Shown in pieces: positions 7,979-13,605 of a DNA stretch of 19,517 bases. The stretch is from Candidatus Eiseniibacteriota bacterium (GTDB lineage: Bacteria; Eisenbacteria; RBG-16-71-46; CAIMUX01; WJJG01), in contig VGIY01000010.1 of assembly GCA_016867695.1 (NCBI GenBank), positions 1-19,517 on the forward strand. The letters are read 5' to 3'. The number at the start of each line of letters is the position of its first letter. The stretch's first letter is position 1. The position numbers and the translations under genes were made by a program. The notes under the pieces were generated by a model. That model did not search any database. It was not told the DNA's origin and saw only the letters and a program-made list of their open reading frames with translations.

Positions 7979-8793
7979 AACATGGTCGGCGCAGCCGCCC
8001 GAAGCGCGGCGGAGAGATCAGGCGGCCAGGCCCGCGGCGCGGGGATCCGGACCGCGGGCGGGGACCGGCCGCCGGGATCGATCCCCCGGCGGAGACGGAA
8101 TCTCTCAACGCATTGTGGGACAGTCAGTTGGTGCGTCTGTCGCATGCCTTTCGAGGGCACGGGATGGAGCTGGCCCCGAAGGCGCAGAGGCTGCTTCTCG
8201 AATACTGCCTTCACGTTGCGGATCACTCCCCCCGTTTGGGCCTCGTCTCGGCGCGGGACATCCCCAACCTGGTCCAGAAGCACGTCGCATCGAGCCTGGG
8301 CGTGCTGGCGCTGGAGCAGCCGGCAGTCGGGGATCACTGGGTCGATGTCGGCAGCGGGTCCGGCCTTCCCGGACTGATCGTCAAGGTCTGTCGGCCGGAA
8401 GCCTCGGTAACGCTCATCGATTCATCGCAGAAGAAGACAGTCTTCCTGCAGGAGGAGGCCCTCCGCTTGGGGATCGACGACCTCGACGTCATCTGCTCCA
8501 GAGTCGAGGAACCATTCGAGTCCCAGCGTCTTGGATCGAGTCCGACATTCGATGTCGTCCTCATGCGGGCAGTGGCGCCGCTCCCTGATTGCCTGCGTTG
8601 GGCGAGCCGGATCTCACGGAACGGAAGCCGATTGTTCGTCTTCAAAGGCCCTGGCTGGGCCGAGGATCTGGATCGGGCTTCAGGATCGCTGCTGAAGTTC
8701 GGATGGACCTTTAGTCGCTGCCTGCAGATCCCCTGGGCGCCGCCGAAGCTGCTGGCCTTCCTCCGTGTCCGGCCGGAAGAGAGGGCGAGCTAG
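7975..8793 (+). CDS. rsmG: 16S rRNA (guanine-527-N7)-methyltransferase RsmG (GidB)
   Basis: RsmG methylates N7 of G527 in 16S rRNA using S-adenosylmethionine. The 272-residue product contains the SAM-binding loop WVDVGSGSGLPGLIVKV (about 122-138), the acidic strand end VTLIDSSQKKTVFLQ, and the catalytic-region segment FDVVLMRAVAPL. The N-terminal helical region is divergent: QKHVASSLGVL stands where the family normally has RHxLDSL. The first 40 or so residues are Arg/Gly/Pro-rich and not conserved, so a later start such as ATG 8164 is possible. The ATGA overlap with mnmG supports the long form. Third codon positions become visibly less GC-rich from about 8100 onward than in mnmE and mnmG. The mnmE-mnmG-rsmG-parA-parB order is standard and strengthens the call. 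Confidence 0.9.
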   Translation: MKHGRRSRPKRGGEIRRPGPRRGDPDRGRGPAAGIDPPAETESLNALWDSQLVRLSHAFRGHGMELAPKAQRLLLEYCLHVADHSPRLGLVSARDIPNLVQKHVASSLGVLALEQPAVGDHWVDVGSGSGLPGLIVKVCRPEASVTLIDSSQKKTVFLQEEALRLGIDDLDVICSRVEEPFESQRLGSSPTFDVVLMRAVAPLPDCLRWASRISRNGSRLFVFKGPGWAEDLDRASGSLLKFGWTFSRCLQIPWAPPKLLAFLRVRPEERAS

Positions 8794-8888
8794 CCAGGTT
8801 CCGGACTCCGCGACCCAATGGCTGCGATTGCAGTCGGCTCAAGGCAGCAGTCCGGTGGATCGAGCAGTGGAGCCTCCCCGGGCGCCCC

Positions 8889-8904
8889 TGTTTCACGTGA
8901 AACG
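8889..8904. promoter_or_regulatory. parS: parS site 1 (ParB-binding centromere palindrome)
   Basis: The sequence TGTTTCACGTGAAACG matches the widely conserved bacterial parS TGTTTCACGTGAAACA at 15 of 16 positions, with a perfect GTTTCACGTGAAAC core. It lies in the rsmG-parA gap, about 100 bases after the rsmG stop. ParB dimers load here and spread as a CTP-dependent clamp. Its flanks differ from those of the next two sites. Confidence 0.95.
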
Positions 8905-9030
8905 ACCCGCCACGAGACGCCGCCGAGGGAGTGAGGGTCGGCAGGGACTCGGGGGCCCCGCACCACACCGGGTCGGGCAGTCGGAGGGACGCGGGAGTGC
9001 GACGGACGGCGCGGCTCGAGAGCACCCCGG

Positions 9031-9067
9031 CCCTGATCGAAGTCCCGTTTCACGTGAAACAGGGCTC
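9031..9067 (+). repeat. 37-bp direct repeat, copy 1 (contains parS site 2)
   Basis: This segment is identical to 9102-9138 over 37 bases and starts 71 bases before it. Each copy carries a parS palindrome with matching flanks (CCCTGATCGAAGTCC before it, GGGCTC after it). The identity beyond the palindrome indicates a local tandem duplication of a parS unit, not two independently evolved sites. Confidence 0.95.
9046..9061. promoter_or_regulatory. parS: parS site 2
   Basis: CGTTTCACGTGAAACA matches the parS consensus at 15 of 16 positions, with an intact palindromic core. It lies inside the first 37-bp direct repeat, 157 bases (start to start) downstream of site 1. Confidence 0.95.
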
Positions 9068-9101
9068 GCCGCGTCGGCGCTAGGCGCGTCGACGGTCGTC
9101 A

Positions 9102-9138
9102 CCCTGATCGAAGTCCCGTTTCACGTGAAACAGGGCTC
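9102..9138 (+). repeat. 37-bp direct repeat, copy 2 (contains parS site 3)
   Basis: Second copy of the repeat at 9031-9067, with no mismatch over 37 bases. The 34-base spacer between the copies is not repeated. Confidence 0.95.
9117..9132. promoter_or_regulatory. parS: parS site 3
   Basis: CGTTTCACGTGAAACA, identical to site 2 and 71 bases downstream of it. It ends about 160 bases upstream of the predicted parA promoter, so ParB loaded here could also influence parA transcription. Confidence 0.95.
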
Positions 9139-9167
9139 CCTCCGACAAGACCCCGGTCGTCCCGGTG

Positions 9168-9194
9168 CTTCTGCCCGCAACCGGAAGGCAGAAG
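9168..9194 (+). repeat. 8-bp inverted repeat in the rsmG-parA gap
   Basis: CTTCTGCC (9168-9175) is perfectly complementary to GGCAGAAG (9187-9194) around an 11-base loop. No T-tract follows. It could be a weak terminator for read-through from the housekeeping operon or a protein-binding dyad. No function can be assigned from the sequence. Confidence 0.3.
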
Positions 9195-9289
9195 TCAGAT
9201 GAGGGGGGACCCCTGCAGGGCCGATCGCGGGCGCCACTCCAGCACCAACCCGGCGGTCTAGTGGACCTGAACCGAATCGCCACGGGCGA

Positions 9290-9319
9290 TTGACAATTGC
9301 GCATTCCCGTTGTTAGATT
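9290..9319 (+). promoter_or_regulatory. Predicted sigma-70-type promoter of parAB
   Basis: A perfect -35 TTGACA (9290-9295) is followed, after 18 bases, by TAGATT (9314-9319), with TG one base before it (9311-9312) as in an extended -10 promoter. It lies in the most AT-rich part of the gap and points toward parA. Transcription would begin near 9326, leaving a leader of about 240 bases. Confidence 0.6.
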
Positions 9320-9325
9320 CGCCGT

Positions 9326-9566
9326 TGCTCAACGGATCGCGAGGTCGTCCGCGCGCATTGGACGCAGCGACTGCCAAGAGAAAGGGATGTCGTTTGGTGG
9401 CGGCGTCTCTCACTCATCCAAGAAATGGCGTCAGGGCACGGGAGTCTCGGCACGAGATTGGCTCCTGCATGCCCGGCGCCTCGTTGAGCGACGCTCTGCA
9501 CACGACGAACTCCGATTGCTCGCTGGGAGAGCGGTCATCGCTCAGCGCCAGGGCCGAAACGGTGGA
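9326..9566 (+). promoter_or_regulatory. Structured untranslated leader of parA
   Basis: This roughly 240-base stretch follows the predicted promoter and shows no convincing gene. A hairpin at 9443-9459 has a 7-bp stem (one G-T pair) and a three-base loop. A larger one spans 9482-9547: a 10-bp outer stem (9482-9491 with 9538-9547, one wobble), a four-base one-sided bulge, and a 6-bp inner stem (9492-9497 with 9528-9533). It ends 20 bases before the parA ATG. An in-frame ATG at 9387 with GAAAGGG just before it could extend ParA by 60 residues, but the codons there are unlike those of the neighbouring genes. A regulatory leader or a small RNA is an inference. Confidence 0.4.
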
Positions 9567-10373
9567 ATGAGCGTGGGACGGATCATCGCGATCGCCAATC
9601 AGAAGGGGGGCGTCGGAAAGACGACGACCTCCATCAATCTGGCCGCTTCTCTGGCGCGGCTGGGCTACAGGACTCTGATCGTGGATCTCGATCCGCAGGC
9701 GAACTCGACGTCAGGGCTCGGCCTCAGCGCGGAAGAGCCTGCGCTCAGCCTCTACGAGGTTCTGCTCGGCTCCGCGCAGGTGTGGGAAGCGATCGTGCCC
9801 ACCCAGACCCAGGGCCTGGAGGTCCTGGTGTCGGCGCCGCGCCTCTTCGGGGCCGAGATCGAACTGGTTCCCGTCCAGGGGCGCGAGAAGGTCCTGCGCG
9901 GGCACCTGATGCCGCTCGCGCACCGATACAACTACATCCTGATCGATTGCCCCCCCTCTCTGGGCCTGCTGACGGTGAACGGGCTGACCGCGGCGCACTC
10001 CGTTCTGGTCCCCATGCAGTGCGAGTACTACGCGCTGGAAGGCCTGAGCCAGCTCCTGCAAGCGGTGCGGCTCGTCCAGGAGAGCCTGAATCCCTCTCTG
10101 CGCGTCGAGGGCGTCCTGCTCACCATGTACGATGGCCGACTCACGCTCTCTCAACAGGTGGCGGAGGAGGCCAAGCGGTTCTTCGGGGAGCGGATCTTCT
10201 CCACCGTCATCCCGCGCAATGTCCGTCTGGGCGAGGCGCCCAGTTTCGGCAAGCCGGCCGTCGTGTACGACCCGACCTGCGCCGGGGCCGTGAGCTACAT
10301 GAACCTCGCGAAGGAAGTGGCGAACCATGGCAAGGAAGGCACTGGGCAAAGGCTTGAGAGCGCTCATCCCTGA
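9567..10373 (+). CDS. parA: Chromosome partition ATPase ParA (Soj)
   Basis: ParA is the ATPase that binds DNA non-specifically and moves ParB-parS complexes during chromosome segregation. The 268-residue product has the deviant Walker A motif NQKGGVGKTTT (11-21, with signature Lys13 and Lys18), the Walker A' segment IVDLDPQANSTSGLG (about 38-53) and the Walker B strand YILIDCPPSLGLLTVNGL (Asp127). VLVPMQCEYYALEGLSQL and IPRNVRLGEAPSFGKP follow, as in chromosomal Soj proteins. ATG 9567 gives the usual short N-terminus. GTG 9573 is a serious alternative because GGTGGA (9561-9566) is six bases before it. The C-terminus overlaps parB by 47 bases. The position after rsmG and the nearby parS sites confirm a chromosomal, not plasmid, ParA. 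Confidence 0.96.
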   Translation: MSVGRIIAIANQKGGVGKTTTSINLAASLARLGYRTLIVDLDPQANSTSGLGLSAEEPALSLYEVLLGSAQVWEAIVPTQTQGLEVLVSAPRLFGAEIELVPVQGREKVLRGHLMPLAHRYNYILIDCPPSLGLLTVNGLTAAHSVLVPMQCEYYALEGLSQLLQAVRLVQESLNPSLRVEGVLLTMYDGRLTLSQQVAEEAKRFFGERIFSTVIPRNVRLGEAPSFGKPAVVYDPTCAGAVSYMNLAKEVANHGKEGTGQRLESAHP

Positions 10374-11301
10374 AGCCGGGGATGAACGGCCGATCGGGGC
10401 AGTGGCGGTCGACCCGGGAGTCGTTCCGCGTAGTCCCTCCGCCCACCTGGGGCAGGGCCTCGGGGGCTCGGAGATCGAGGAGCTCCGCGAGGATCACGCG
10501 CTGCCGCGGATTCGATCGATTCCGGTAGGGGAGATCACTCCGAACAGGAACCAGCCGAGGTCGAGGATCAGGCCTGAAGACCTCGCGGAGTTGGCTGACA
10601 GCATCCGCGAGAACGGGCTCATCGAACCCGTGATCGTCCGCCCCTCGGGGGACCAGTTCGAGCTGGTGGCCGGTGAGCGGCGGTGGCGGGCATGCGTCCT
10701 GGCGGGATGGAAGGAGATTCCGGCGGTCGTCCGTAGCATGGGCACAGAGACGAGCCTGGAGATCGCCCTTGTCGAGAACATCCAAAGGTCCGACCTGAAT
10801 CCGGTCGAGGAGGCTCGCGCATATCAGAGGCTCGCGACGGAGTTCGGAAGAACCCACGAGGAGATCGCCAGGAAGGTCGGCAAGGACCGCTCCACGGTCG
10901 CCAATCTGCTTCGCATCCTGAGACTCCCCGAGGCCGTCTTGGAGCGTGTTTCACGTGAAACACTCACGGTTGGTCACGCGAGGGCTCTCCTGAGTCTGGG
11001 CGAGGCGGAGCAGCTCGAGATGGCCAGGCAAGCCGAGCTGCACGCGTGGTCCGTCCGTGAGGTCGAGGAGAGGGTCGCCCGGGCCCTCGGGGGGGCCGAT
11101 TCCGGGAAGAGGGGCCGTGCGGCCAGAAGAGGGTTGAAGAAGCCGGAACATATTATAAGACTTGAAGATGAGCTTTGTAGGCACTTCGGCGCAGAGACCA
11201 AGGTGAGGCTGCAGAGGCGCGGCGGAAGGCTCGAAATCCGCTTCCACGATGAAGAGGAACTGAGCCGTCTGCTCGACCTGCTGGGTGTGGTGGTTCGGTA
11301 G
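10327..11301 (+). CDS. parB: Chromosome partition protein ParB (Spo0J), CTP-dependent parS-binding clamp
   Basis: ParB recognises parS, hydrolyses CTP and spreads along DNA to build the partition complex. The 324-residue product starts with MARKALGKGLRALIPE, the short basic ParA-stimulating segment. It then has the ParB/Srx nucleotide-binding domain (about 62-160) with GERRWRA (116-122) and ENIQRSDLNPVEEARAY (about 150-166). A helix-turn-helix region (about 168-200, HEEIARKVGKDRSTVANLLRILRLP) and a C-terminal dimerisation region follow. AAGGAAG (10310-10316) precedes ATG 10327 at good spacing, inside parA. A perfect parS lies within the coding sequence and encodes residues 207-212. The last 60 codons include an AT-rich patch near 11150. 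Identity is certain. Confidence 0.96.
   Translation: MARKALGKGLRALIPEAGDERPIGAVAVDPGVVPRSPSAHLGQGLGGSEIEELREDHALPRIRSIPVGEITPNRNQPRSRIRPEDLAELADSIRENGLIEPVIVRPSGDQFELVAGERRWRACVLAGWKEIPAVVRSMGTETSLEIALVENIQRSDLNPVEEARAYQRLATEFGRTHEEIARKVGKDRSTVANLLRILRLPEAVLERVSRETLTVGHARALLSLGEAEQLEMARQAELHAWSVREVEERVARALGGADSGKRGRAARRGLKKPEHIIRLEDELCRHFGAETKVRLQRRGGRLEIRFHDEEELSRLLDLLGVVVR
10947..10962. promoter_or_regulatory. parS: parS site 4, inside the parB coding sequence
   Basis: TGTTTCACGTGAAACA is a 16 of 16 match to the consensus. It lies in codons 207-212 of parB and is read as RVSRET. It is the only perfect copy in the window and lies about 1.8 kb from the other three. An intragenic parS in parB/spo0J is known from Bacillus subtilis, so this is a recurrent arrangement. 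Confidence 0.96.
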
Positions 11302-11304
11302 CGG

Positions 11305-11332
11305 GCCCCCTCGGGGGCAGCCCGCGGCGGGC
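11305..11332 (+). repeat. Two small GC hairpins between parB and the M23 gene
   Basis: GCCCC...GGGGC (11305-11309 with 11314-11318) and GCCCG...CGGGC (11320-11324 with 11328-11332) form two adjacent stems in the 39-base gap. There is no T-run. They may slow or partly terminate transcription, or help stabilise the parAB transcript. The role is uncertain. Confidence 0.35.
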
Positions 11333-11340
11333 TCACGGGA

Positions 11341-12192
11341 ATGTCGTCACTTCGGAAGCTATGGACGGCCCTCGGATCGAGAGGGGGAACAATAGCCTAT
11401 GACATTACTATAGCTTCAGTTGGAGGCACCAGGACCGTCCAGTTCCGCATTCGCAAGAATGTGGCGCTTACTGCCCTGGTGGGCCTGACCGCATTGCTGG
11501 TCGTGATCCTCGTCGGTGCAGTCACGGCGGGCAGGCAGATGCGGATGGCGGCGCGGGCGAGCGCGCTTCGCGCCGAGAATGCCGACTTCCGGCGCCAGCT
11601 GTCGCGCATGGCCGAGATGGAGGACCGGGTCCGCAGTCTCGAGGCGACGCGCAGGGCCCTGGTGCAGCTCATCGGCGCCGGCGACGAGAATGGAAGATAC
11701 CTGGAACCGCCGGCGACCGCTGCGGGGTCCGTCTGGGCCGGAGCGACACATGCCGCTGCCGATCCCGACTCGGTCCTCTCGGAGGAGCAACTTGCGGGAA
11801 TGCGGTCCATTCTGCGGCTGGCGCCGCTGCGCGGGCCGAAGACGCGGAGCTTCGGCAGGATCGGATCTACCGGCTATCTTCATACAGGAACGGACATTGC
11901 AGCTGATGTGGGCGCTGAGATCACTTCTCCCGGGGATGGTGTGGCCTCCTTCGTGGGGGGTGACGAGATCATGGGCCAGCTTCTCGTCATCAGTCACGAG
12001 AAGGGCATCGACACGATGTACGGCCACAATTCCAGGATCCTCGTGAAGGTGGGCGACGGCATCTCGGTCGGTCAGACCATCGCCCTCGTGGGCAACACGG
12101 GCCGGAGCACCGCCCCCCACCTCCACTTCGAGGTGCACTTGAACGGCAAGCCGATCGACCCGGAACTCGTTTATCCTGATTACTGGCAATGA
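11341..12192 (+). CDS. Membrane-anchored M23 (LytM-type) peptidoglycan endopeptidase
   Basis: M23 enzymes are zinc metallopeptidases that cut peptide cross-links in the cell wall. The 283-residue product has a short cytoplasmic N-terminus with VQFRIRKN, one membrane segment (about 41-63), a coiled-coil-like periplasmic stretch (about 70-110) and a C-terminal LytM domain. All metal and catalytic residues are present: HTGTD (His181, Asp185), MYGHNS (His229) and HLHFEV (His260, His262). The enzyme is therefore predicted to be active. The first 30 codons are rich in rare A/T-ending codons (ATA at 18 and 24, CTA, TCA, AGA). No strong ribosome site precedes ATG 11341. A bactofilin gene follows after 96 bases, a pairing known for cell-shape endopeptidases (Csd1/LmdC-like with CcmA/bactofilin). 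The gene lies 39 bases after parB and may be cotranscribed with it. Confidence 0.92.
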   Translation: MSSLRKLWTALGSRGGTIAYDITIASVGGTRTVQFRIRKNVALTALVGLTALLVVILVGAVTAGRQMRMAARASALRAENADFRRQLSRMAEMEDRVRSLEATRRALVQLIGAGDENGRYLEPPATAAGSVWAGATHAAADPDSVLSEEQLAGMRSILRLAPLRGPKTRSFGRIGSTGYLHTGTDIAADVGAEITSPGDGVASFVGGDEIMGQLLVISHEKGIDTMYGHNSRILVKVGDGISVGQTIALVGNTGRSTAPHLHFEVHLNGKPIDPELVYPDYWQ

Positions 12193-12288
12193 GTTGTCAG
12201 AACCGACCGAACCCAGGGAAACCGCAGGGTTCGCGCGAGGCAGGCCCCCGGGAGCCGTCCCGGGACAGGGAGAGAGCGGAGGAGCGCG

Positions 12289-13098
12289 ATGATGTTCAGG
12301 AAGTCGTCCCCCAAGGAAGAGTCCCTGCCGCGGATCGAGCGCCGGGAGCGAGTGGAGCAGTCCTTCCTTCAGGCTGGAGTTCGCGTCGAGGGTGAGATCC
12401 ACTCGGAGGGGGACCTGCGCATCGACGGGCAGGTCAAGGGCAGCATCAAGGTCCTCGGCATGATGACGATCGGCCCGCGCGCCGCCCTGTCCGCCACGAT
12501 CAACTGCGGCTCGGTCTCCATCCACGGATCGGTGGAGGGCCGAGTCGAGGCGGAAGAGCGGATCCACCTCGCACGCGGGGCACAGGTGCGCGCGGACCTC
12601 TTCTGCCAGTCCCTGGTCATCGACGAAGGCGTCTTCTTCCACGGGCGTTCCCACATGGGCGAGAGCCACTCCCAGAAGCAGGAGGAGCCGGCATTCCGCC
12701 AGGTTCTGCAGGCGCCCCCAAGGGTACAGCCGACTGCGGCGGCGGTCGCCGAGCAGGTGCGTGCGCCGCTGGACGCGCCGCGCAGGGGGCCCGCCGCGCC
12801 GCCCGTGATCGCCGCGCGCACGCTGGAGTCCCCGGGGAGGACGCCCGAGATGCAGCGCACCGCGGAGTCGGCGCGGCCGCTCGAGCCCGCGACGGCCCCC
12901 AGACAGCCGTACCCCGCTCATGCGCCCGGAAGACCAGGCCCCGCAAACCATTCGCCCACGAATCCGGGGGCATCGGCGATGCCCTCCGGCGCGGCCTCCG
13001 CCTCCTCGGCGACGACTCCCCTCGTACCGCCGGGCAAGGCGGCGCCAGGCCCAGGGGTCCGGGACTCGGGCGCGCAGCGGACGAGCAGCCAGAACTGA
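12289..13098 (+). CDS. Bactofilin family cytoskeletal protein
   Basis: Bactofilins polymerise without nucleotide into membrane-associated filaments that place cell-wall enzymes and, in some species, the chromosome-partition machinery. The 269-residue product has a short basic N-terminus, then the bactofilin beta-helix core (about 25-125) with the typical repeating pattern VRVEGEIHSEGDLRIDGQVK, GSIKVLGMMTIGP, VSIHGSVEGRVEAEERIHL and GAQVRADLFCQSLVI. A Pro/Ala-rich, presumably disordered tail (about 126-269) follows and is longer than usual. GGAGGAG (12277-12283) precedes ATG 12289; the next codon is also ATG. The neighbouring M23 gene suggests that the filament positions that endopeptidase, and the neighbouring parAB raises a possible link to centromere positioning. 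Family assignment is firm; the specific role is inferred. Confidence 0.93.
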   Translation: MMFRKSSPKEESLPRIERRERVEQSFLQAGVRVEGEIHSEGDLRIDGQVKGSIKVLGMMTIGPRAALSATINCGSVSIHGSVEGRVEAEERIHLARGAQVRADLFCQSLVIDEGVFFHGRSHMGESHSQKQEEPAFRQVLQAPPRVQPTAAAVAEQVRAPLDAPRRGPAAPPVIAARTLESPGRTPEMQRTAESARPLEPATAPRQPYPAHAPGRPGPANHSPTNPGASAMPSGAASASSATTPLVPPGKAAPGPGVRDSGAQRTSSQN

Positions 13099-13152
13099 CC
13101 GCAGGGAAGCCCCGCTCCTGCCGGCGAGTCCGACCCTCCGGGAGTTCGGCGG

Positions 13153-13172
13153 GGCCCCTGCCTCCAGGGGCC
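13153..13172 (+). terminator. Hairpin after the bactofilin gene (possible terminator)
   Basis: GGCCCCTG (13153-13160) pairs perfectly with CAGGGGCC (13165-13172) around a CCTC tetraloop, 54 bases after the bactofilin stop. It is stable, but the following GATTGACG lacks a T-run. It would be an atypical intrinsic terminator or a 3'-end stabiliser. Confidence 0.45.
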
Positions 13173-13263
13173 GATTGACGAGCGGTCCGCCCGTCGTCCA
13201 GATACCCGCGCATGATGCTCCGTGGCCCTGCCCCTTGCCTCGCAGCGGCACTGCGCACAACAC

Positions 13264-13272
13264 CGTGGATAA
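13264..13272 (-). promoter_or_regulatory. DnaA box (one mismatch)
   Basis: CGTGGATAA on the plus strand reads TTATCCACG on the minus strand, 8 of 9 to the E. coli DnaA-box consensus TTATCCACA. The following CTCTGTGGGA resembles the box-spacer-box context (ATCCACAGAGTTATCCAC) of known origins, but the second box there is degenerate. Confidence 0.6.
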
Positions 13273-13285
13273 CTCTGTGGGATCT

Positions 13286-13323
13286 TCAACTGCTTGTCCC
13301 GATACTGTTTGCGACGCAGTTGA
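13286..13323. repeat. Inverted repeat centred between the two DnaA boxes
   Basis: TCAACTGC (13286-13293) is perfectly complementary to GCAGTTGA (13316-13323). Its centre, about 13304.5, nearly coincides with the midpoint of the two oppositely oriented DnaA boxes, about 13306. Confidence 0.6.
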
Positions 13324-13339
13324 GGCCGGTCCGTGCCTG

Positions 13340-13348
13340 TTATCCACA
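13340..13348 (+). promoter_or_regulatory. DnaA box (perfect consensus)
   Basis: TTATCCACA is an exact match to the strong E. coli DnaA-box consensus. It is oriented opposite to the box at 13264-13272, with 67 bases between them. I found no other exact copy in the window. Confidence 0.65.
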
Positions 13349-13512
13349 TCCCAGGGCGCGACCCTGCCCCCGGTGCGACCGATCCGTCCGGCCTTGCGAC
13401 TCAAGCGGGCCGACATCCGTGCGCCGGATCTCGAGTCGCCTCCCGGTTGCCACCCCGGCTCCGAAGAGCGATCCACGACACCGACCGCCGCCCGACCTGG
13501 ACCCGCGCTCGG

Positions 13513-13540
13513 TTGACATGGGCCAGCGAAGACACATAGA
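13513..13540 (+). promoter_or_regulatory. Candidate promoter for the lipoprotein-TMTC operon
   Basis: A perfect -35 TTGACA (13513-13518) is followed at 16 bases by a weak -10 CATAGA (13535-13540). It lies 65 bases upstream of the lipoprotein start and points toward it. The -10 matches the consensus poorly, so confidence is moderate. Confidence 0.4.
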
Positions 13541-13605
13541 CTCCGAAGGTTAGCCTATCCGCGCGAACGCTCGCCCCCGGGCGGGCGTCGCTGGCCTGGG
13601 GCGCG

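Larger units (their letters stand above)
13099..13605. other. 507-bp gene-free region with DnaA boxes
   Basis: No credible gene is seen; open frames here are short and shadow-like. In order the region holds a hairpin (13153-13172), a minus-strand DnaA-box-like 9-mer (13264-13272), an 8-bp inverted repeat (13286-13293 with 13316-13323), a consensus plus-strand DnaA box (13340-13348), and a TTGACA promoter near 13513. The stretch 13240-13350 is noticeably less GC-rich than its surroundings. It could be a replication-control locus or a secondary DnaA-binding site. A complete oriC is not established, since no dnaA gene or AT-rich unwinding element is visible here. Confidence 0.5.

Noticed and set aside
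9031..9138. Possible CRISPR repeat-spacer unit
   Set aside because: Only two copies, and the repeat is explained by parS palindromes; no cas genes.
9387..9566. 60-residue N-terminal extension of ParA from ATG 9387
   Set aside because: A ribosome site is present, but third-position usage is unlike that of the neighbouring genes, the segment is structured, and chromosomal ParA proteins start right before the Walker A strand. Kept only as an alternative.
9310..9570. 86-codon open frame ending in ATGA at the parA start
   Set aside because: TTG start inside the promoter -10 region, no ribosome site, no recognisable protein features.
11134..11159. Promoter inside parB from TTGAAG and TATTATAAG
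   Set aside because: Spacing between the hexamers (11-14 bases) is too short for a sigma-70 promoter.
11416..13476. Long minus-strand open frame opposite the M23 and bactofilin genes
   Set aside because: Low-complexity translation without recognisable motifs, antisense to two well-supported genes; a shadow of GC-rich codons.
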